A stretch of DNA of 64,000 nucleotides, taken from Theristus sp. LFF4_11 (Eukaryota > Nematoda > Chromadorea > Monhysterida > Xyalidae). Numbering within the stretch: position 1 is the stretch's first letter; the number at the start of each line of letters is the position of its first letter. The stretch lies in NCBI GenBank assembly GCA_030248135.1, contig JASANC010004997.1, positions 116,256-180,255 on the forward strand. Direction: 5' to 3'. The notes under the pieces are model-generated. The model ran no database searches and was not told the DNA's origin. It saw only the letters and a list, made by a program, of their open reading frames with translations. Shown here piece by piece: positions 55,701 to 64,000 of this stretch. A program made the translations under genes and the position numbers.

Positions 55701-58700
55701 TCTTTTTTGGTTCGGGCTCGCGTTCACTTTCGTCATCGTCGTTGTTCGCGATCTCGGATGTATCGTTGCAGTTTGTGGGCGTCTCCGGTCGTTTCAAGAT
55801 TTTCTTTGCAATGTGAAGTAGTTCACAACGAATCGCGCCCTCATTTTCGAAGACGACTGCAGTATTCTTGAATCGCGGATCAACGTACGTGGCCATGATG
55901 TTGGATTCGTTGTGGAAAATCGCAGGGAAGCATGTGTCGATGCTGGTCAGCACCGTTTCTTTCGTAGTACCAATACCACTCGCATCGACTTGTTCGATGC
56001 GCTGTGCGCAAACAGCGGGCAACACCATTGAAATGGATTCGTCGTCTCGTGGATTCGTCGTTGGCGGGGGGGGGTCTATCGGGTTTGGCTCGTGTACTAT
56101 TCCGGCCCGCGAAATTCCGGCCCGTAGAATTCCGGCCCGCTCATTCCGGCCCGAAGAATTCCGGCCCGAAGAATTCCGGCCCGGAGAATTCCGGCCCGGA
56201 TAATTTTCGTCAGCAAGAACAATATTAAACCACACGAAGTGATTTTTGGTAAATAAATTCTTAAGTGATTTTTTATTTTTGTTTAGAACTTGCTTGCAGT
56301 GACTTGTTGTAGGTTCCTAATCCTAAGCCAAGCCTTTTTGATAAGGTAAAAGGGTCAGAAATCCTGTTCATGATAAAAAAATTAAAAAATTTATTTGTAG
56401 TTTCTTTTTCCAAAAGGTTTCACTTTCCAAAAAAGCAAACAGGACGAACATCATTGAAAATACACTGTAACATGTGAACATCGATATTTTTATTTTATTA
56501 TTTCATTACCAAAATCACTTCGTGTGGTTTAATATTGTTCGTACTGGCGAAAATTCTCCGGGCCGGAATTCTCCGGGCCGGAATTCTTCGGGCCGGAATT
56601 CTTCGGGCCGGAATGAGCGGGCCGGAATTCTTCAGGCCGGAATTAGCGGGCCGGAATTGTACCCCCCCGATCGGGTTTTAGGGGATCACGGCACCCCACG
56701 CACACCCACGGTAACACACGTCGCTAAAATCGCTGGTGTTATGGGGCTTACAAAAAGCAACTGTTCGACAGCTAACGAATATGACCAACGAAGATGGCTG
56801 ATTTCAAAAAAAAACTGCTATTGTTCATCAACAACGTCGGCCAAAAGCTGGCAGCCACGTTTTTTAAAGTGGACGATGCTGCACATAAGTTTTCCACTCA
56901 AGACAAAAGCAGTGAACCATTTACCATTGAACAGAACACTAAACTAAAGAAACGCTCACTGATCACATGTCAAATGCACAACAACAAAACCAACAAAGCA
57001 CCGAAACAAATTTGTCAAACCATTGAACAGCTCTGAAACGGAGGAATCAACTGGTTAATTCGCGAGTCTCGGCCATTCCGGCCGGATCCGGCCGGATCCG
57101 GCAAAATTGCGCCGGAATCCGGACCGGATCCGGATCCAATTTTAGGCGCCGGAATCCGGAATCCGGACCGGAACCGGCTCCATCCCTAGATGCACTTGTT
57201 TTTTTTTGTCTGTCGCTGAGACAGCATCCAGTCCCAAGCACTGTCTGGTCTGGTCAACTGCAGGAACCCTGTATCTGTGACCCTCTTTATTACCCTAATC
57301 GCCTAGGTGGTAGCGCGTTAGACTATTGTCTGTTTCGTTCGAGGGATCGAGCCCCGTCGAGGGGTGTATAGGCACTTGGGGACAGAAAAACTGATAGACG
57401 CTGTACGTGACGGCGTTCTGTACGCTTTTCTGAATTAACCCTGGCTGAAAACGAAAATTACTTTGTTCGTTTGGCTTGCCTACTCATGGTGTGTTACACT
57501 TCTCTGGTATCATGCCGTGCACTGCAGAATAAAACTGACTGACTGACTGACTTCGTTCGTCGAGTAACCCCCTCCCGCAAGAATACCACAATTGTTTTTT
57601 TTTCTTGTCAGCGCCAAAACCGCTACGACGGCGAGGCGGCGGTGTTCGGCTGGCCGTTCGTGGAGCACGTCCACCAGCAGAAGTGGTTCATCGTTGGTGC
57701 TGGCGCGATCGGCTGCGAACTGCTGAAGATCATGGCCATGATGGGCGTTGGCACGAAAAATGGTCGGTGCAAGTGGGTAAACACAGAATGGAAGAATTGC
57801 TGTGGGCACAAATCACGAAACATTCAGCTGGAAATGGAAACATTGTAATATGATCATGAATTTCAACGCCCTGCGTCTTCTCTGTTTTCCAGGCGGCATT
57901 ATCAAGATCACAGACATGGATCAAATCGAGACGTCCAATTTGAATCGGCAGTTCTTGTTTCGGCGAGACGACGTTGGCGTGAGTGCTTTTTGCTTTTATT
58001 TCTCTTAAGTTTGACTGATTGATTTTACTTTTTATTAATCTTTGTTCATTTGCTATTACAACGGCAATTATCATTTTTTTTCGGTGAACAATCACAATTG
58101 ACTGTGTGCCCAGCTTTGCTGGTTAGGAGATTGGTTTTCCTCGTGCATATGCCTGACACTTATGTGTCGAATAAAATCAATCTGAAAAATGGGGAAGAAA
58201 TTCTCGACATTTCTTGCAGTCGAAAAAGTCGGAAGTGGCGGCGGAGGCGGTGAAGCGCTTCAATGCCGACATCAACGTGACGGCGTACGCTGAGCGCGTC
58301 GGCGCCGACACGGAGGAGATCTTTGACGATTCGTTCTTTGAGCGCTTGCACGGCGTTGCGAATGCACTCGACAACGTCGATGCACGTCAGTGGGGCGTTG
58401 TGGGGCCCTCGGGTGTTCTCTGGGTTTTTTTGTAAATTGAATCGCGCGTTTAATTTTGATCATTGGCATCTATTTTTCGGTTGACGACAGGTGATAATTG
58501 CATCGCTGAGATTTTGAAGAAACTAAATGTATCACAAATAAATCGAACTGTGAACTCATCTGTTAGGACGCTACATGGACCGTCGTTGTATCTACTATCA
58601 GCTTCCACTGTTGGAATCGGGTACACTGGGCGCCAAATGTAACACGCAGGTCTGTTAGTTTATTTGTTCACTTTTGACTTTTTTAAAAACAACGTTTTAA

Positions 58701-61700
58701 CTTCAACAAGTTCAGCAAAATTGAATACCAGCTACTGGTTCATCCATTAGATTGATAAATGTTTATTTCGAATTAACGCACCGGGGGCCATTTTTCAAAG
58801 AAGTTTGGGATTTTCTGAAACGGAACTCCAATTGCTTTTTTAAATCATCTGCATTTCGTCTTTGTTCCGTCCGCAGGTCGTTTATCCGCATTTGACCGAA
58901 TCCTACTCGTCTTCCTCCGACCCACCAGAGAAATCCATTCCGATTTGCACGCTGAAACATTTCCCGAACGCGATCGAGCACACCATTCAGTGGGCGCGCG
59001 ACATCTTTGAAGGTTTGCTGGTGGAAAACGGCAATCCTTTGGTTGATTTTTGTAAACTGACTGTGCGGCACATTCTTTGTTTTTCCATCTAAGCGTGTGC
59101 GAATTTCATCTACTTTTGGCAAATGGCCGCAAATTGCCTTCATGGACTTTTTAGTCGAAAAACGAGAAATCATCAAACATCGGGTTTTACAGTTCAACTC
59201 TATGTAATACTGGATCTCACGGCGACAGATCTTTATGTTCCGTTTCCGAACAGTCTGATGCTTCGTCACCGCTTTTCAACTTTTGATGTTTCTTAAATAA
59301 AATCTTGAATCTTGAAAAATTGTGCCATGATGAGTGCACGCGAACTAGGGCGATCTGAAAGGCTGCTGATCAGAAAAAATGTTCGCTCTGAGCACAAATG
59401 AACTTTTTTCAAACAGATTTCTTAAAATCACAAGCTCAGAACATGAGAAGGAATAAAATAAGTAAACTACTGTGCTGCAGTTCATTGATTTTTCTGCGTA
59501 ATTTTAGTTTTTTTCTTGTTTAGGCAAATTCACGTATCCCGCCGAGCACGCGAACAAATGGATCGACGACCAGCGCGCGTTCGGTAAAAACGCGGAGAAG
59601 ATGAACAGTGGACAGAGGGTGAGGAAGATGGAGAGGGAAGAATTTTAGAGTTGAATAGCTTATTTTCCCCTTTTTTATTACAATGAACTGGTTTTACGTG
59701 ATTCGGAATTCGGATAGACATGGTGCGGCTAAATTGATTGATTGGCTGCTTTATTTGAAAATATTTAGAATTGGTCTGCCAGTTTTATTGTGGTTCATTT
59801 ACTGTGCGTTTTTTGCCAAAACGCACGTCTTGGTGAGTTGAGGTAGCACATGACCATTGGATTTTAGTCCAAACTTGCTGGTATTACACAACAACCCAAC
59901 TTTTATTATCGTTCAACTACAATAGCTGCAGTTTTTATGCCAAAATGACCATTTTGCCGGTTTCTGAAAGTGGTCATTCCCAGACACATGACGTTTGAAA
60001 TTTGAAACAAAAAAAAAACCAATAGCGCCTGATTGTTGCCTCCTGCTCCGCAGCTCGAAGTCTACAGCGACGTGAAGCGTGCGCTTGTGGACGAGCGTCC
60101 GAAAACGCCGGAACACTGCGTGCATTGGGCGCGCGACATGTTCGACCACGAGTTCCACAACGAGATCGCTCAGTTGCTGCACAACTTTCCGCCGGAGCAG
60201 AAGACCGAACAGGGCGCGAAGTTCTGGTCCGGCTCGAAGAAGTGCCCGCATCCGGTGATGTTCGACGTGACGAATGTGAGCAAACTTGTTGAGATCTGAA
60301 GTTTCTGGTTGACTTCGCTCTTGATTGAGGGCTGTTTCTGACTGTTGAGAGATGCTGTGCCGTTCTGCAAATTATGTGGTTATCAGTAATCACTCCGCAC
60401 AATTCTATTCATTCTCGTCAAGTATCACTTTCATTCACATACGTCGCCGTTCCCACAATTGCACTCGCAACAAAAATGTCTGATATCCAAAGTTCCTCTA
60501 ATTTTCGTTTCGTTGCAGCCGGAGCACTTCGAGTTCGTCTATGCGGCGTCGATCCTCCGTGCGCAGATGTACGGCCTGAAGGCGATCACGGATCGCGCGG
60601 AGGTGGCACGAATCGCGGCCACCCACCAGCCGCCGCCGTTCAAGCCGCGCGACAACGTGCGCATCCACGTCAGCGACCAGGAGATGCACGCTGAGCAGCA
60701 GAATCATTCCGCCATTGGTCGGTGGTGCTGCGATGGTGGCCTAGGTGGTAGCGCGTTAGACTCGTTGTCTGTGCGTTCGGGGGATCGAGCCCCGTCGAGG
60801 GGTGTATACGCACTTAATGACAGAGAAAACTCGATGGGCGCCCTACTCAATGGCGTTCTGTACGCTTCTCTGGGTTAACCCTGGCTACAAAACATCGCCT
60901 AAACAACAACGTGTTTTTTTGGAAACGAATGGTTTTTGTTTGTTTTGGGAAACTGAGAACGAACAATACTGAATGTGAATGTTTGGTAATGAACGAAGAA
61001 CAAACACGCCCCCACAGCAATGCCTGCATGGAAAACATGCATACCGTAATGACCAACCAATCAGCTGATTCCCTATAATTTAGAATTCGACTGAAGGTAC
61101 ACTGTTACGTCCATCCAAACTACCCATTGCGCTGCTGACGCCTTCCAGAGCGCTGTCAGTTTCTATCGGCAAAGAGAAACGCTTAGTCTGGAAACATGTC
61201 AAAGGCACTTCGTAACATGTTTGGGACTAGCCTTATACTCGCCCACTATAAGCGTTTTTCACTGTCCTCCGACTGGATCGGGTCATTTGAACAACATTAC
61301 TGACTCGCCGCATCAAATTTGGCACTCATTTTCATTCGAAGTCTGTCCAAAAAAAACGCGCTCGAGTCTCAGAACCGAAAAACAACCAAAAAACGACATC
61401 GAAGAAAAATCAACCAGTAAAATGAAAACCGTGTTTCTCCGGTTCAGGTGATGTGGACGAGGAACTGCGAGGCATCCAAATCGTGCTCGCGCGTGCGCGA
61501 CCCGAGAAACAGGCACGACTGAATCCGATTGACTTTGAAAAGGACGACGACACCAACCACCACATCGACTTCATCACCGCCTGCAGTAATCTGCGTGCCG
61601 AGAATTACTCGATCGCGAAGGCGGACAGGCTAAAGGTGCGCGCGCGTTTCGCAAAAACTGCGGGATTCTTTTGTTGTGGTTTGTTTTAAAAGGGGCACAT

Positions 61701-63856
61701 CACTGATGAGACTACCGCTCAAATGCATCGGATGTTGGCCATGAACCGATCACACAATTTGGCTGATTTCTGACGATTGATGTGGCTGTTTTTCACTATT
61801 TTTCTACCACTTAAGATGCTTTTGTATTTTTCTTTTGTGTTGGAATTGAAGTGTTCCAATATCAAATAGAAAAAGCACCATGACTGTTCCAGACGAAACA
61901 AATCGCCGGTCGTATCATCCCGGCGATTGCGACCACGACAGCAGCCGTCGCAGGTTGGTAGGCGTTTTTTTAAACACCAACCTGTCATTCAGCATTTTAG
62001 TGGAATGGACACATGATAGTAACAGGTTACAGCTAATTCAGTAAATTCCGTTCAAGTTACGGCAGTGCTTTCTGTAAGCTCAGCTCGAATTTGCTGCATT
62101 ACGAGGGTAACGAAGCCCAACTATCCTGAGCTACAGCGCTGCCTCCAGCTTGCTTGTTTACTGTTCCATTCCACATTCCTCAATTGTTGCAAGCCTCATT
62201 TCCCGCCCTTTTCAGGTCTCGTTGGCCTGGAGCTGTACAAAATGATCGCTGCGGGTCCGAATCGTCACCCCATTCCCATGGAAATGTTCAAAAATGGCTT
62301 TCTGAACCTGGCACTGCCGTTCGTTGCGTTCTCGGAGCCAATTGCGGCGCCAAAGAAAGAGGTTTTCTAAAGGCGCATTCATGTTGCAGTATTTAGTGCA
62401 TGCGCAGTTTTAACACAGCTGTGCGGTCACTAAATACTGCAACATGAATGCGCCCTTAGTTTCTTGCGAATAATTATCGTAATATTGCTAAAGATATCAA
62501 GATTTTGTTGCCTGGTGTTGATAACCGAATTGAATTGAGCGAACACCAAGTTAGTTATTGTAGTTTGCACTTGTGAACAATGGCGCTGCGCTGTGTAAAC
62601 AGCTAATACGACCAAAAATTGAACAATAACCTTTTTATAACTGTGTTAAATGTAAAAAACAAGAGCAATAACTGTGTAAAAAGTTGGATTGTGACCTTTT
62701 TAGCAAAATGAATTGAAACTCACCGGCGTGTCTGTTTCAGTTCAAATTCAGCGCTGACCGCAATCATTTCACGCTTTGGGACGCCATCGATTTGAACGGT
62801 CCAATGACGCTCGCTCAATTGATCGATCTGCTCAAGGTTGACTCGAGCGGAATTTGGCTTTCTTTTCATTCCGTTGTATTCAAAAGTGAAATCGTTTGGG
62901 CTTGTGGCAGAATTTGATGGCAGATTTTGCCAATTTCCTGTTTACTTATGAGTTTACCAGTCAGTTGCTGATCGAAAACTGCACCCTAGTGATGTCGCGA
63001 GAAATTAGCCGATTAGGCTGTGATCATTTTTTCGTTTTCGAATCCCAACACATGAAGTGCTTAGTGAAACTCGATTTACCGACCAATCACGGAACTGAGT
63101 GCTGATCACTTGGTCTCTCCAACCGATCACCACCATTCACAGACCCGCTACAACGTCGACGTGTCCATGCTCTCATCTGGCGTCTCACTGTTGTATAGTT
63201 TCTTCTTGAACGCCGACAAAAAAGCGGCACGTCTTCAGATGAGGTGAATCTTTATTGGTGTTTCTATTCCGACTTTTCGCGGTGTTCATTGAAACCAGGC
63301 GTACTGTTCTGGAAAAAAGAAAATTGATTCTACAAAAACTCGACAAACCGCTGTCGACAGGCTAAGCCTTTCAAAATTCATTTCAGTTCTTTTGAAGGTT
63401 GCATTTCAAAATTTTATCCATGATATTTTATCTAACTACAGTCTAACTGTAAAACATGCAACTAGTTGATTGGTTGGTGATCTTGTGATACATGATTTCT
63501 ATGCAAACCAAACTCGCCGCCTCCGCAGCAATTCATGCACAGAACGCGTGCATACCGTGATCACCAACCAATCACTGATTCCCTATAAACTGATTCCCTA
63601 TAATTTAGAGGTCGACTGTACTTGATATCTATACTACTTTCTCCAACTATAATTGCAAAAAACCGGTTTTTTTCCAATCGACAGAATGCCGGAACTGATC
63701 GAGAACGTCTCGCAGCGTGACATTCCGTCGCACGTGCGCGCGGTCGTGCTCGAGGTGATGGCCTCGGACGTCACGACGGACGAGGACGTTGAGATGCCGT
63801 ACATCCGCTATCGCATGTCGCACGACGAACTGAACGCAAGAAAACAGAAGAAATAG
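46753..63856 (+). CDS. UBA1: Ubiquitin-activating enzyme E1 (UBA1)
   Basis: E1 that adenylates ubiquitin and passes it to E2s as a thioester. Model 1101 aa (human 1058). Exons: 46753-46824, 49934-50094, 50438-50567, 51066-51239, 51529-51702, 52026-52179, 52270-52349, 52525-52698, 53279-53428, 53724-53858, 57612-57762, 57893-57978, 58220-58385, 58567-58649, 58877-59012, 59524-59618, 60054-60275, 60519-60717, 61448-61635, 61893-61953, 62216-62361, 62741-62836, 63143-63243, 63685-63856. Landmarks: basic N-terminus PPAKRQKQ, inactive adenylation half ([20 protein letters not shown]), active half with nucleotide loop [12 protein letters not shown] and [10 protein letters not shown], catalytic Cys654 (codon 58946-58948) in [18 protein letters not shown], and [11 protein letters not shown]. 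The adenylation/crossover region is [20 protein letters not shown]; the C-terminal ubiquitin-fold domain ends [10 protein letters not shown]. Exon 1 and its 3.1-kb intron are the least certain; translation could instead begin at 49967 in exon 2. Confidence 0.96.
46825..49933. other. Large first intron of UBA1
   Basis: About 3.1 kb. It contains R1 copy 2 at 47003-47215. The rest is AT-rich and no coding frame or RNA gene can be supported. If UBA1 instead starts at 49967, this stretch would be upstream DNA. Confidence 0.55.
47003..47215 (+). repeat. Dispersed repeat (family R1), copy 2
   Basis: Begins gtatgacctattttttaaac and follows copy 1 (37745-37965) closely through cgtgtcccactgaaatgacg, catgcgcttgtcgttcacag and tttagtgcctgtactttgac. 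Same orientation as copy 1. Confidence 0.85.
50922..51026 (+). repeat. Half copy of palindromic MITE P1
   Basis: Contains ggagcggagtttggtttgca, gtgatcaccaaccaatcagc and ccctataatttaaagttcgactg followed by TA. It lies in a UBA1 intron about 40 bp before the acceptor of exon 4. Confidence 0.8.
53027..53196. mobile_element. GCGC-rich TIR element (family P3), copy 2
   Basis: The left end aagcgccattcatggaagtt and the right end gtgcatgaatgggcctttc are inverted. The interior is rich in gcgcg and cttcag motifs, like 13678-13990. It lies in a UBA1 intron. Confidence 0.7.
54290..56060 (-). pseudogene. Broken hAT transposase
   Basis: Three minus-strand pieces read in order. At about 56050-55673 the typical hAT block [16 protein letters not shown] is visible. 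After an insertion at 55662-54553 the frame resumes at 54552-54441 ([19 protein letters not shown]). A frameshift near 54441 leads into the dimerisation domain, with [19 protein letters not shown] and [12 protein letters not shown] ending near 54300. Interruption, frameshift and lack of a complete N-terminal zinc finger make it non-functional. The element is animal genomic mobile DNA. Confidence 0.88.
54553..55662. mobile_element. 1.1-kb insertion nested in the hAT transposase
   Basis: Flanked by direct repeats agcgtgaaac at 54543-54552 and 55663-55672, in the middle of the transposase frame. Both ends carry T-rich tracts followed by gcagaaattttttNNcaNatttctgc palindromes (about 54608-54650 and 55600-55640). 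No coding capacity is recognised. The 8-10-bp duplication suits another hAT-type non-autonomous element. Confidence 0.75.
56090..56672. mobile_element. Inverted-repeat element with GGCCGGAATTC arrays
   Basis: From about 56100 the unit gaattccggcccg repeats about seven times, running into aatattaaaccacacgaagt. The inverse (acttcgtgtggtttaatatt, then repeated gggccggaattct units) spans about 56515-56665. Arms are about 140 bp around a 280-bp spacer. It lies inside the hAT element. Confidence 0.85.
57298..57455 (+). mobile_element. tRNA-derived SINE (family S1)
   Basis: Head cgcctaggtggtagcgcgtt with gagggatcgagccccgtcga at the B-box position. Body gaggggtgtataggcacttg and tacgtgacggcgttctgtac, then ccctggctgaaaac. 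It lies in the same UBA1 intron as the hAT, in the sense orientation. Confidence 0.88.
58098..58186 (+). repeat. Dispersed repeat with A-rich tail, copy 2
   Basis: Reads gactgtgtgcccagctttgc, cctcgtgcatatgcctgaca and cgaataaaatcaatc, closely matching 23450-23545. It lies in a UBA1 intron, in the sense orientation. Confidence 0.75.
60732..60905 (+). mobile_element. tRNA-derived SINE (family S1), best-preserved copy
   Basis: Head tggcctaggtggtagcgcgt (A-box-like), B-box-like gggggatcgagccccgtcga. Body acgcacttaatgacagagaa and gatgggcgccctactcaatg, then ccctggctacaaaacatcgc and a short AAC tail. It starts about 15 bp after the UBA1 exon 18 donor. Confidence 0.92.
61008..61093 (+). repeat. Half copy of palindromic MITE P1
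   Basis: Contains agcaatgcctgcatggaaaa, catgcataccgtaatgacca and ccctataatttagaattcgactg. The opposite arm is missing. It lies in the same intron as the SINE at 60732. Confidence 0.8.
62370..62455. mobile_element. Short palindromic MITE (family P2), TA-flanked
   Basis: 86 bp. Arms aggcgcattcatgttgcagt and its inverse actgcaacatgaatgcgccct, flanked by TA. It begins 8 bases into the intron after UBA1 exon 21. Confidence 0.92.
63439..63618. mobile_element. TA-flanked palindromic MITE (family P1), full length
   Basis: TA-flanked, from cagtctaactgtaaaacatg to tataatttagaggtcgactg. The inner arms gattggttggtgatcttgtg and gtgatcaccaaccaatcact are inverted. The right arm has a small duplication of gattccctata. 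It lies in the last UBA1 intron. Confidence 0.88.
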
Positions 63857-64000
63857 ACACTGGCGGTGTTATGGATCTGTCGCTGTTGGCTGATTTTCGT
63901 TTCGCTCGTCGATCAATCATCGGCGTTGTGTGATTTTGCGTTTGTATGATGCGAGTTTTTGTGGGTCGTTTCTTGTTTTTTTGTTGTTGACCGGTTTGTC
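63857..64000 (+). other. UBA1 3' untranslated region
   Basis: 144 bp after the UBA1 stop up to the window edge. No AATAAA is seen, so the transcript end probably lies outside. Confidence 0.6.

Larger units (their letters stand above)
53965..57188 (-). mobile_element. hAT transposon, 3.2 kb, degenerate autonomous copy
   Basis: Ends tagggatgg...ccatcccta, flanked by exact 8-bp direct repeats gatgcact at 53957-53964 and 57189-57196. Subterminal regions on both sides are arrays of ccggatccgg and gccggaatcc motifs. It encodes transposase remnants on the minus strand and carries nested insertions. It lies in the UBA1 intron between exons 10 and 11, antisense to the gene. Confidence 0.93.

Noticed and set aside
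60732..60800. Possible functional tRNA gene
   Set aside because: The A and B box motifs are present but the body is shared by seven other copies with tails, and the cloverleaf is imperfect; it is a SINE head.

Overview
The window is nuclear DNA of an animal. The genes have many short GT-AG introns, the six identifiable proteins are metazoan orthologues, and introns and intergenic DNA are full of small eukaryotic transposable elements (tRNA-derived SINEs, palindromic MITEs, hAT elements). A secreted protein combining ShK, Kunitz-like and lustrin-like cysteine domains is typical of ecdysozoans such as nematodes, but the species cannot be named from this sequence alone. I rebuilt gene models by hand from splice sites; in every model the exon phases close without a frameshift.

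Layout. 1-3008 (+): SLC5/SGLT-type sodium-solute cotransporter, 5' end outside the window. 3230-5577 (-): small secreted C-type lectin plus PAN-like protein, convergent with it. 8291-15535 (+): a second, complete SGLT paralogue with the same exon phases, so a tandem duplication. 17936-21992 (-): isovaleryl-CoA dehydrogenase. 23038-29984 (-): MELK/PIG-1 kinase. 30893-35331 (-): polycystin-2. 37224-40428 (+): secreted ShK/Kunitz-like/lustrin-like protein. 40429-46750: repeat-dominated DNA with long C and G runs and a 1.74-kb inverted repeat. 46753-63856 (+): ubiquitin-activating enzyme UBA1.

The genes form no single pathway. The two transporters are paralogues. IVD (leucine catabolism), MELK and polycystin-2 lie head to tail on the minus strand with gaps of about 0.9-1.1 kb, which is loose for an operon.

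The unusual content is in the mobile DNA. There are at least two tRNA-derived SINE families (one with eight copies), a TA-flanked palindromic MITE family with about nine full or half copies, a smaller palindromic family, a TIR family starting near GGTTCTGCGACTCAAT, a C-rich TIR family with TA duplications, and two hAT elements with exact 8-bp target duplications. One hAT, in a UBA1 intron, carries a broken transposase with nested insertions. Several elements sit within a few bases of splice sites and may supply splice signals.
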